A DNA stretch of 64,000 nt. It comes from JAJECS01 sp965219705 (GTDB taxonomy: Bacteria; Chloroflexota; UBA11872). Both the position numbers and the translations under genes were made by a program. The notes under the pieces were generated by a model. That model saw only the letters and a program-made list of their open reading frames with translations, had not been told where the DNA came from and searched no databases. Below are positions 15,923-23,934 of the stretch, one piece after another. Positions within the stretch are counted from its first letter, which is position 1, and the number at the start of each line of letters is the position of its first letter. The stretch covers positions 992,001-1,056,000 of the forward strand of contig OZ244789.1 of NCBI GenBank assembly GCA_965219705.1, in the 5' to 3' direction.

Positions 15923-16076
15923 TCGACGTCACGCCCGCACGAGCCACTTCGAGCGATCTGACGCCGAACCGAACGCGAGGAAGGCGTTTGGCTGCATCCG
16001 CTTCCTACGTATCCGGACACTGGCGCAGGTACGCTAGACGAGCCGATCGGCAGAGTCGGCAAGCGCTCCGAGAATA

Positions 16077-18083
16077 GTGAAGTTTCCTTTGCGCCGCATT
16101 CGTCCTGTCATCGTGACCGCCGCGTTGGTGGTCGTGGCGGTGGTCGCCGCGTCCCCCGTCATTGCACGCGAGCTGGGATTTGGCGTGACGGCCACGGCGC
16201 GCGTGACGGCCGTGCGGTACTACGCCGAGCTGCAGCACAACGTCGCCGACCTTGCCGGCACCTTCACCAACGGGGCCTCATTTGAGGCCGAGTTCCTGAC
16301 CAATTTCGACCGGACCGGCGGCGTCGAGCGCTGGGGCTTTCCCACGTCGGCGATCTTCGAGGAAACCGGAGGCACGCTGACGCAGTACTACCAGCGCGGC
16401 GTCGTCGACTGGCAGCCGCCGCCGGGCGGCGGGCGACACACCTTCCAGCGGCGCCTGGCGTGGGACCACCTGGGCGGCGGTCTGGGCGGTTCGGTCGATC
16501 AAGGCGTGGAGCCGGGCGTCACCAACCCGCATCCGGGCGAAGCCCTCGGCCCCTGGGGCCACAAGGTGGCGGACCTTTCGGTGGAGGGTGTCTCGACCGG
16601 CTTCGCGGATTTCTTCAGCCGGCTGGGCGGCGTCAACTCGTTCGGATTCCCCAAGACGGATGCGCGGCGCGACAACCACCCCCAGGCCGTGCTGCACGAC
16701 CCGTCGCGACCGGTGGACAGCCGCATCCGGCAGTACTTCCAAGCGGCGGTCTTGGAGTTTCACCCGGAGTCTGCAATCGCTCCGGTCAAGCTGCGCCTGC
16801 TGGGCGACACGCTGCGCAATCACAAGTACCCCAACAACGCGTGGGAGCGCCAGCGGGCCTTTACCTCGAAGCCCCCGTTCAGCGTCGGCGATCAAGCGCG
16901 CCTCGACCTGCTCGAAGTGCGCGGCGCGGGCGCGGCTGCCGGAAGCGTCACGGGCACCGTGCAGCGCCTGCAGCCGTCCTTGCTGCGCATCGAGACCGAC
17001 ACGGGCTGCGGCTCCGGGTTCTTTGTCACCGCCAACGGCTACGCCGTCACCAGCTGGCATGGCGTCCAGGGCGCTCAATCGATCACCACCTCAACCGTGA
17101 CCGGGCACCGGGCCGCGGCCTCGGTGGTGGCCGCGGATGCGGATGTCGACCTGGCGTTGCTGGCCGTCGATGGATTGGTCCACTCGGTGCCCGTCACGTG
17201 GGGCAATTCCGAGGCCGTGCCGCTTGGATCACAGCTCGTGGCCATGGGCTACGGCGCCACGCTGACGAGCGAGGGTCCGAGCTGCGCCGTCAATCCGACC
17301 GTCACCACGGGCCTGCTCTCGAACCGAATCGACCTTCCCGGTGGGAACTACCTGCAAACCGACGCGGCGCTCAATCCCGGCAGCAGCGGCGGGCCGGTCG
17401 CCACGCTCGACGGGAACGTGGTCGGAATCACGGTTGGGTCCCTGAGCGGCCTGCAAAACACTAACTTCCTCATCCCGAGCGAGCGCGCGGAGCCCGTGAT
17501 AACCGCCTGGCTTGACGAAATTCGCCGCGGCGGCACGACATCCATACCGACATCGCGTCCCACCGCGCTATTCAATCGCGCCCGCATTGACTGCCAAGAC
17601 AGCCCCACCATCGAGACGCCTCCGGTACATGCCGTTGGCCGCGAATTAACCTTGCAGGCAACCGTTATGCTCCACGAAAACCCCGGCAAGAGCGTTCCAA
17701 TCACCATACTCAATTTACGAAATGCCTACGATGGAAACTGGGACAGCCACGATCGCATTGCCATCGGGAAACACGGCAGGAAAAGCAGACCCGATACCGA
17801 GAGCTTTGCTCTGACGTGGTATCGGATTTCCAACGGCACTCAATCTCTTGTCGTGGCGTTGCCCTGGGGCCAAATCCCCGCCATCGACTACGGCAGACCC
17901 TTTGCCATTCGGTTCACGTATAGCAACGGCTGGGTTGGGCTTGCAATAGACGGGGTGACGGCGTGGGCGGAAGAGGGACTGCCCTATGGCAGCGACGCGC
18001 TTATCAGTTTGGAATGCAGGAACTGGGATGAAGGCGGCAGGGTGACGTTCACTGACGTCACCATCGAAGGATTCCCCCTCTAG
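16077..18083 (+). CDS. Secreted trypsin-like serine protease with C-terminal beta domain
   Basis: A 668-residue exported protein starting with GTG. Residues 1-30 form a signal peptide or membrane anchor. Two N-terminal units with RWGFPTSAIFEE and NSFGFPKTDARR resemble each other (RxGFPxS/T repeats seen in surface proteins), each followed by a YYQ or YFQ strand. The protease domain has H328 (SWHGV), D358 (DVDLALLAV) and S437 (NPGSSGGPV), the HtrA/trypsin-type triad; no PDZ domain follows. The last 170 residues look like a laminin-G/concanavalin-like beta sandwich (FALTWYRIS, IDYGRPFAIRFTYSNG). It probably acts at the cell surface; the substrate is unknown. Confidence 0.85.
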   Translation: MKFPLRRIRPVIVTAALVVVAVVAASPVIARELGFGVTATARVTAVRYYAELQHNVADLAGTFTNGASFEAEFLTNFDRTGGVERWGFPTSAIFEETGGTLTQYYQRGVVDWQPPPGGGRHTFQRRLAWDHLGGGLGGSVDQGVEPGVTNPHPGEALGPWGHKVADLSVEGVSTGFADFFSRLGGVNSFGFPKTDARRDNHPQAVLHDPSRPVDSRIRQYFQAAVLEFHPESAIAPVKLRLLGDTLRNHKYPNNAWERQRAFTSKPPFSVGDQARLDLLEVRGAGAAAGSVTGTVQRLQPSLLRIETDTGCGSGFFVTANGYAVTSWHGVQGAQSITTSTVTGHRAAASVVAADADVDLALLAVDGLVHSVPVTWGNSEAVPLGSQLVAMGYGATLTSEGPSCAVNPTVTTGLLSNRIDLPGGNYLQTDAALNPGSSGGPVATLDGNVVGITVGSLSGLQNTNFLIPSERAEPVITAWLDEIRRGGTTSIPTSRPTALFNRARIDCQDSPTIETPPVHAVGRELTLQATVMLHENPGKSVPITILNLRNAYDGNWDSHDRIAIGKHGRKSRPDTESFALTWYRISNGTQSLVVALPWGQIPAIDYGRPFAIRFTYSNGWVGLAIDGVTAWAEEGLPYGSDALISLECRNWDEGGRVTFTDVTIEGFPL

Positions 18084-18312
18084 CCGAGAATCACGGTGCG
18101 ACTCGGAAGGCGTGAAACCCTGTGTCGGCCCAGCGAGGCACGCGCTTCCGCTGCCAGCGCAGACACGGCGCTCGCCTCCGATCGTCGTGACGGCAGGCAC
18201 CGCATCCGGCAAGACGGCAGCCACGACCACCGGCAAGCAATACCCCTCATCCAAACCTTCTCCCACAAGGCCAGAAGGGACCGGACGTAGATCCCTCTGC
18301 CGTGCGGGCGGC

Positions 18313-20835
18313 TTAGCTCCGCAACTCCGCTCCCAGCCGGTGCTGGAGGGCGCGGACCACGCGGTTGTGCGCCTTGTCCGCTTCCTTGTCCGTGAGCGTC
18401 CGGTCCGGCGCGGCGTAGCTGAGCGCGTAGGCCAGGCTGCGCTTGCCGGCCGCGATCTGGTCGCCGCGGTATTCGTCAAACATCCGCACGGCGGCCAGCA
18501 GCGGTCGACCGGCGCGCCGGATCGTCTCCAGCACCTCGGCCTGGGCCACGTCCTCATCGATGACGACGGCCAGGTCGCGCAGTGCGGCGGGGTACTCCGA
18601 CCAGGCCACGAACGCCGGCGGCCCGGCCGAGGCCTCTCGCACCGCCGCCACGTCCACCAGCAGCGCCCAGGTCTGTTCGTCCAGATCGAACGCGGCGGCC
18701 ACCTCGGAGTCGATCGCCCCGTAGGCCGCCAGCATCCGGCCGGCCTGCGTCACCGCCGCGGCCTGGCCCGGCGCAAACGTGGGGTGCCGGAGGTCATCGT
18801 GGCTGACCGTCGACAAGTCAACGCCCGACCGCGCCAGCACCTCGTCGACGATCCCACGGACGACGGGAAGCTCGACGATGGCTGTCTCGTCCCAGCGGCC
18901 GGCGCTCACGCGCTCCCCGATCACGGCCGTGAGCATCATCGGCTCGTCGGGCAGGTCGTCCTCGCGCGGCAGGAACGCCGGCTGGCACTCGAAGAGCAGC
19001 AGGTCGCGGTCGCTGTGCCGGCGGTTGGCGCGCAGCGTCTCCAGCATTGTCGACAGGCCGGTCAGGCGCAGCGTCGATTCATCTGACGACAACGGATTGC
19101 GCAGTTGCATTGGCGCACGATGCAACGGGAGCAGGCGGTCGGTGAGTGCGCGTCCGGCGTCGTTCATCGCGGAGCGGTGAATCTCCTCCCAGGTCCCGGC
19201 GTCACCCAGCGGCAATTGGGGATCGGCGTCCAGCAGGTCGTGCGACACCAGCCGCGCCAGGCGCGCCTCGCTGGTGAGCGCGTAGGTCACGCACTCGCTG
19301 AACCCCAGGCCGACCACCACGTCCCTCAGGTCGTCGTCGCGCGGGTCGAGCTCGCCTGGCACATCGCCGGTCACCCGGCCCGTCGGCAGCGTGTTCGGGA
19401 TGCGGTCGTAGCCGACCAGGCGCGCCACCTCTTCCACCACGTCGGCGGGCGTCGTCACGTCGCGGCGCCAGAAGGGCGGCTGCACGCGCAACAGGTCGTC
19501 GGCATCGGACACCGTGAAGGCCAGGGAGTCCAGAGCGCGGCGCACCTCCGCGCGGTCGTAGGCCACGCCCATCAGGCGCTCGATGCGGTCGAACCTGAGC
19601 GACACCGGCTTGGGGCTGGAAGGCGCCGGGTAGGCGTCGGCCGAAAGGAACTCGCCGCGCACGGCGCCGATCGTTTCGATGAGCTGCACGCAGCGCCGCA
19701 GGGCCAACTCGGTGAGCTCGGGGGGCAGGCCCTTCTCGAACCGGCGCGACGCCTCGCTGCGCAGGTTCAGCCGGTGCGCCGTGCGACGGATGCTGACGGG
19801 GTCGAACGTCGCCGATTCCAGCAGCACGGTTGAGGTGGCATCGGTGACCTCGGTGGCCAAGCCGCCCATCACACCCGCCAGCGCCACGGGGCCCTCGGCG
19901 TCCACGATGCAAAGCGTCTCGCCGGTCAGTTCGCGGTCCTCGCCGTCGAGCGTGACCAGCCGCTCACCGGGCCTGGCCGTGCGCACGCCGATGACGCCGC
20001 CGCGGATGGTGTCCCAATCGAACGCGTGCAGCGGCTGGCCGGTTTCCAGCATCACGTAGTTCGTCACGTCCACGATCGTGTTGATCGGCCGCATTCCAGC
20101 CAACTCCAGCCGCTTGCGCAGCCAGGCCGGCGACTCGGACACCTGGACGTCGCGGACGAAGGCGGCCGAATAGCGGGCGCAGAGCGTCGGATCGTCGATG
20201 TACAGGTCCACCGAGGGCCACGGCTCGCCGTCGGTCGCTCGGACTTCCGGAATCGGCGAGCGGACCTCGGTGCCGTAGAGCGCGGCGGCCTCGCGCGCCA
20301 TGCCCAGCACCGAGAGGGCATCCGGGCGATTGGGCTTGAGCTCGAACTCGATCACCTCGTCGCCCAGAACCTCGGTCAGCGGCCGGCCCACGGGCGCGGA
20401 AGGGTTCAGAACAAGAATGCCCTCGTGATCGTCGCTGAGCCCCAACTCCCGGTTCGAGCACAGCATGCCGCGCGAGACGACGCCGCGAATCTTGGTCGGC
20501 TTCAGCTCCTTGAGCCGCGGCTCTGCCGAGTAAGCGTCCCAGAGCCTTGCGCCGTCGTGCGCGAAGGCGATCTTGTCGCCGACCGCGAAGTTCCACGCGC
20601 CGCAGACCACCTGGAGTGCCGCGTCGCCCGTGGTGACCGTCGGCAGGTTGAGCCGGTCGGCGTTGGGATGCGGGTCGATGCGCACGACCTCGCCCACGAC
20701 CACGCGGTCCCAGTGGTCGCTCGCACGATGGATCTCGCCGACCTCAAAGCCCGCGTCGGTCAGCCGCCGTGCGACTTCATCCACAGGCGCGCTGACGGCC
20801 GCGAGCTCGCACAACCACTCAAAGGGGACGCGCAT
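18313..20835 (-). CDS. pheT: Phenylalanyl-tRNA synthetase beta subunit
   Basis: An 840-residue subunit of the alpha2-beta2 enzyme charging tRNA-Phe. The N-terminal tRNA-binding fold holds VGEVVRIDPHPNADRL near residue 47 and the C-terminal anticodon-binding domain begins at SEYPAALRDLAVVIDEDV. Editing and B5 domains lie between (GVMGGLATEV, EEVARLVGYDRIPNTLP). The length matches bacterial PheT. It follows pheS by three bases and is the last gene of the operon rpmI-rplT-methylase-pheS-pheT. In the 230 bases between it and the protease (convergent) I see no gene. Confidence 0.97.
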   Translation of the reverse strand: MRVPFEWLCELAAVSAPVDEVARRLTDAGFEVGEIHRASDHWDRVVVGEVVRIDPHPNADRLNLPTVTTGDAALQVVCGAWNFAVGDKIAFAHDGARLWDAYSAEPRLKELKPTKIRGVVSRGMLCSNRELGLSDDHEGILVLNPSAPVGRPLTEVLGDEVIEFELKPNRPDALSVLGMAREAAALYGTEVRSPIPEVRATDGEPWPSVDLYIDDPTLCARYSAAFVRDVQVSESPAWLRKRLELAGMRPINTIVDVTNYVMLETGQPLHAFDWDTIRGGVIGVRTARPGERLVTLDGEDRELTGETLCIVDAEGPVALAGVMGGLATEVTDATSTVLLESATFDPVSIRRTAHRLNLRSEASRRFEKGLPPELTELALRRCVQLIETIGAVRGEFLSADAYPAPSSPKPVSLRFDRIERLMGVAYDRAEVRRALDSLAFTVSDADDLLRVQPPFWRRDVTTPADVVEEVARLVGYDRIPNTLPTGRVTGDVPGELDPRDDDLRDVVVGLGFSECVTYALTSEARLARLVSHDLLDADPQLPLGDAGTWEEIHRSAMNDAGRALTDRLLPLHRAPMQLRNPLSSDESTLRLTGLSTMLETLRANRRHSDRDLLLFECQPAFLPREDDLPDEPMMLTAVIGERVSAGRWDETAIVELPVVRGIVDEVLARSGVDLSTVSHDDLRHPTFAPGQAAAVTQAGRMLAAYGAIDSEVAAAFDLDEQTWALLVDVAAVREASAGPPAFVAWSEYPAALRDLAVVIDEDVAQAEVLETIRRAGRPLLAAVRMFDEYRGDQIAAGKRSLAYALSYAAPDRTLTDKEADKAHNRVVRALQHRLGAELRS

Positions 20836-20838
20836 GGG

Positions 20839-21861
20839 CTAGCGGAACTGCCTGAGAAACCGCAGGTCGTTGCGGTAGAAGCTGCGGATGTCGGTCACGC
20901 CGTACTTCAGCATGGCGATCCGCTCCACGCCCATGCCGAAGGCGAAGCCCTGATACACATCGGGGTCATAGCCCACGTTCGCCAGCACGGTGGGGTGGAC
21001 CATGCCGGCGCCCAGGATCTCGATCCAGCCGCTGCCGCCGCAGACCGAGCAACCCTCGCCGTCGCAGGCGTGACACGACATGTCGGCTTCAGCGCTTGGC
21101 TCGGTGAAGGGAAAGTAGCTGGCGCGAATCCGCAGGTCGCGATCGGGTCCGAACATCGCCCGCACGGCGTGGGTGAGCGTGCCGCGCAGGTCGGCCATCG
21201 TGATGTGCTCATCGATGGCCAGCCCCTCGACCTGCATGAACTCGGACTCATTCCTTGCGGAGCGGTCTTCGTAGCGGTAGACCTTGCCGGGCACGATCAC
21301 GCGCACCGGTGGGCGGATCTGCTCCATCACGCGCGCCTGCACCGGTGAGGTGTGGGTGCGCAGCAACAGCTCGCCGGGGCGCGCCTGCTGCTGGAGGTGG
21401 AAGGTGTCCCACATGTCACGCGCCGGGTGGTCGGCGGGAATGTTGAGCAGCTCGAAGTTGTAGCGGTCCCATTCCACCTCGGGGCCGCTGACGGCGCGAA
21501 ATCCCAGCGGTGCGAACACACGGCGAATCTCACGCAGGGTCAGGGTCAGCGGATGCAGCCGGCCCAGGCGCACGGGGTAGCCGGGCAACGTGACATCAGT
21601 GCTGGACCCGTCCGCCCGCCGGCTCAGGCTCTCGCGGTGGGCCGCGAACGCCTCTTCTAGCTCTCCGCGCGCGGCGTTGGCCGCCTGGCCCGCGGCGCGC
21701 CGCTCGTCCGGCGGCAGGCTACGAATCGACCGCAAGATGCCGGTGAGCTCGCTGCGCCGTCCCAGATGCGCCACCCGCCACGCCTCGAGTTCGACGTCGG
21801 AGACGGCCTGGGCCAGCTCGGCCCGCGCCGCGTCCAGCAGCTGATCAATTCGCTCGTGCAC
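20839..21861 (-). CDS. pheS: Phenylalanyl-tRNA synthetase alpha subunit
   Basis: A 340-residue catalytic subunit of class II synthetase type. It begins VHERIDQLLDAARAELAQA with a GTG at 21861 that overlaps the methylase stop by 17 bases; the longer frame upstream is out-of-frame methylase. It has the N-terminal coiled coil that binds tRNA, then motif 2 region VIVPGKVYRYEDRS, the small CHACDGEGCSVCGGSGW insertion common in PheS, and motif 3 GFAFGMGVERIAMLKYG. The end FYRNDLRFLRQF is typical. Regulation by a T-box or attenuator is not visible. Confidence 0.96.
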   Translation of the reverse strand: MHERIDQLLDAARAELAQAVSDVELEAWRVAHLGRRSELTGILRSIRSLPPDERRAAGQAANAARGELEEAFAAHRESLSRRADGSSTDVTLPGYPVRLGRLHPLTLTLREIRRVFAPLGFRAVSGPEVEWDRYNFELLNIPADHPARDMWDTFHLQQQARPGELLLRTHTSPVQARVMEQIRPPVRVIVPGKVYRYEDRSARNESEFMQVEGLAIDEHITMADLRGTLTHAVRAMFGPDRDLRIRASYFPFTEPSAEADMSCHACDGEGCSVCGGSGWIEILGAGMVHPTVLANVGYDPDVYQGFAFGMGVERIAMLKYGVTDIRSFYRNDLRFLRQFR

Positions 21862-22663
21862 CGGGTGTCTTGCTCGTGGGATGCACCGCGCGCTGTCGCG
21901 CGGCCTCGAACAGGATAACGGCGGCCGCGGCGGCCGCGTTGAGGGACTCGATTTCTTGCTGCAGCGGCACGCCGACGGTCGCGCGGCCGGCGGCGCGCCA
22001 GGCGGGCGAAACGCCGGCGGATTCGGCGCCGACGACCAGGCCGCAGGCACCCGTCCAATCGATGTCGTGGTAGCTGCGGTCGGCGTCGGCGCTCGCCGCG
22101 TAGAGATCGACACCGGCGGCGAACGACTGCAGGCCCGCCGGCTCCACCAGCTTGCGGATGGGCACGCGAAACTGACCGCCAGCGCCCGCGCGCATGGCCT
22201 TGGGGCTGTAGGCGTCGGCCGTGCCGGGGGCGCAGATCACGCCTGTGGCGCCTGCGGCGGCGGCGCTGCGGACCATGGCGGCGACGTTGCCCGGGTCTTG
22301 CACGCCGTCCAGGACCAGGAGCAGAGCGGGGCCGGGAAGCGACGGCGGGTCCGGCGTGGTGATCACGGCGAGGACCCCCTGCGGCGTGTCCGTATCGGCA
22401 ACGGCCTTGAACACGTCGGCGGTGCAGTGGCGCACCGGAACGCCTTGCGCCGCGGCGTCGGCGACGACGACCGCGGCGGCCGGAGTCGGGTCCGCGGCGC
22501 ACAGGACCGAGACGACGACGCCCGCACGTAAGGCCTCGGCCACGAGCTTGGGCCCCTCGACGTAGGTGTGGCCGTCGCGCCGGCGCACGCTGCTTCGCCG
22601 GAGCGCACGAACATACGAAACCGCCGGGTTGCGGGCACTGCGGATGAGCGGCGCTGGAGCCAC
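21845..22663 (-). CDS. TrmH/SpoU family RNA 2'-O-methyltransferase
   Basis: A 272-residue SPOUT-class methyltransferase predicted to methylate ribose 2'-OH in rRNA or tRNA. The N terminus (SARNPAVSYVRALR) is the substrate-binding segment of RlmB-like members. Conserved motifs are VLDGVQDPGNVAAMVRSA (motif 1), GLVVGAESAGVSPAW (motif 2) and VPLQQEIESLNAAAAAAVILFEA (motif 3, trefoil knot). It lies between rplT and pheS, a placement seen in many bacteria. The exact target nucleotide cannot be assigned. Confidence 0.9.
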   Translation of the reverse strand: MAPAPLIRSARNPAVSYVRALRRSSVRRRDGHTYVEGPKLVAEALRAGVVVSVLCAADPTPAAAVVVADAAAQGVPVRHCTADVFKAVADTDTPQGVLAVITTPDPPSLPGPALLLVLDGVQDPGNVAAMVRSAAAAGATGVICAPGTADAYSPKAMRAGAGGQFRVPIRKLVEPAGLQSFAAGVDLYAASADADRSYHDIDWTGACGLVVGAESAGVSPAWRAAGRATVGVPLQQEIESLNAAAAAAVILFEAARQRAVHPTSKTPGARAN

Positions 22664-22676
22664 GGCCCCACCGCGC

Positions 22677-23030
22677 CTAAGCGGCGGCTTGCGCCGCCTT
22701 CACCAAGTCCTCGAAGGCCGCGGGCTCGTTGAGGGCCATATCCGCCAGCACCTTGCGGTCGAGGTCGATATTTGCCCGGCGCAGGCCGTGGATGAATCCG
22801 CTGTAGGTCATACCCAGCTGGCGCACGCGCGCGTTGATGCGCAAGATCCAGCCGCGCCGCATGTCGCGGCGCCGGGTGCGCCGGTGCGCATAGGCGTACT
22901 GCCGGGCGTGCATCAGGTCTTCGTGGGCGGCCTTGAGCTGGCGGCTGCGCGCGCCCCGGTGGCCGCGCACGGCCTTGAGGATGCGCCGGCGACGCTTACG
23001 GCTGGCGACGCTGCGCTTGACACGAGCCAT
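22677..23030 (-). CDS. rplT: Large ribosomal subunit protein bL20
   Basis: A 117-residue very basic protein. It begins MARVKRSVASRKRRRRILK and contains GHRGARSRQLKAAHEDLMHA and the conserved tail KVLADMALNEPAAFEDLVK. L20 binds 23S rRNA early in assembly and in other bacteria represses its own operon by binding the mRNA leader. It is 12 bases downstream of rpmI. Confidence 0.97.
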   Translation of the reverse strand: MARVKRSVASRKRRRRILKAVRGHRGARSRQLKAAHEDLMHARQYAYAHRRTRRRDMRRGWILRINARVRQLGMTYSGFIHGLRRANIDLDRKVLADMALNEPAAFEDLVKAAQAAA

Positions 23031-23042
23031 CGACGATCCGCC

Positions 23043-23237
23043 CTAGCCGGCGAGCAGGCGTTTGGCCTGCTTGAGCTGGCCGCCGGTGATGGGTTGCTCG
23101 TGGCCCTTGCTGCGGCGCGCGCGGCGGCTCTTCTTGCGTCGCAGGGTCTGCGCCCAGCTCTTGGCGCAGGTCACCTTCCCGTTGGCGGTGCGGCGCAGCC
23201 GCTTGACGGCGGCTTTTCGTGTTTTGAGTTTTGGCAT
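23043..23237 (-). CDS. rpmI: Large ribosomal subunit protein bL35
   Basis: A 64-residue basic protein that starts MPKLKTRKAAVKRLRRTANG, the standard bL35 opening, and has KSRRARRSKGH. It is the first visible gene of the operon. In most bacteria infC (initiation factor 3) directly precedes it; here the next gene upstream is the LRR protein remnant, so infC has been separated. The 160 bases upstream must carry the promoter, which I could not locate. Confidence 0.96.
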   Translation of the reverse strand: MPKLKTRKAAVKRLRRTANGKVTCAKSWAQTLRRKKSRRARRSKGHEQPITGGQLKQAKRLLAG

Positions 23238-23400
23238 AGGACAAGAAAACCGCGGCGCTTCACGCCGCGATGCCTCAGCCTACCACGCTCCGACTCCCGG
23301 GCCGACCTTCTGGAATGACCGAAATGACCCGCTGTCAAGCGTCAGGCAGCGGTCGACTTGGGCGCAGGGGATCGACGCCCGCCGCCACGACGCTCCGGCG

Positions 23401-23934
23401 TCAACTGGGCCCGCAGGACGGCAGCCCGAGCGCGTCGAGGTCACTGGGAAACACGCCCGCCAACTCTCTGGGGATACACCCCGTGAATTGGTTGCCGCTC
23501 AGGAACAGCTCTATCAGGTTTCCGAGGTTGCCCGACTCCGGCGGTATCTCCCCACGCAGCTGGTTCCCGTCGAGGTGCAGCCATTGCAGGTTGGTGAGAA
23601 GGCCGAACTCAAGCGGAATCGCCCCACGCAACTGGTTGCCAGCGAGACCGAGCCCATTCAGGTTGGCGAGGCTGCCCAACTCGGGTGGGATTGCCCCAGA
23701 CAACTGATTGTGACCGAGATCCAACGATCCCAGATTGACGAGGCTGCCAAGCGCAGGCGGGATCGGTCCGCTGAACTGGTTCTCGCCGAGGCGCAACGAT
23801 GCCAGGTTGGCGAGGCGGCCCAACGCCGACGGTAGTTCCCCGGTCAACTGGTTCCGGGTGAGCTGCAGCCTCGTGACCCGGGCGTTGGGGTCGGTGGCGA
23901 CACCGTGCCAATCGCTGAGTGGCGCGTCGCTCAG
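23401..23934 (-). pseudogene. Detached last module of the LRR lipoprotein, downstream of an amber codon
   Basis: This segment is in the same frame as the giant LRR gene upstream and continues it exactly after a TAG at 23935-23937. It starts LSDAPLSDWHGV, the same cap phrase found at the start of every other module, then has about six LRR units and ends with GCIPRELAG ... GLPSCGPS, the capping Cys pattern that ends the other modules. In all other modules the codon at the stop position is TGG (Trp, as in TNWLSDAP), so one G-to-A change produced the stop. An ATG at 23847 could restart translation, but it lies inside the module and has no clear ribosome site. Confidence 0.75.

Noticed and set aside
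20026..21348. 440-codon plus-strand frame
   Set aside because: Antisense shadow of pheT and pheS without any recognised domain.
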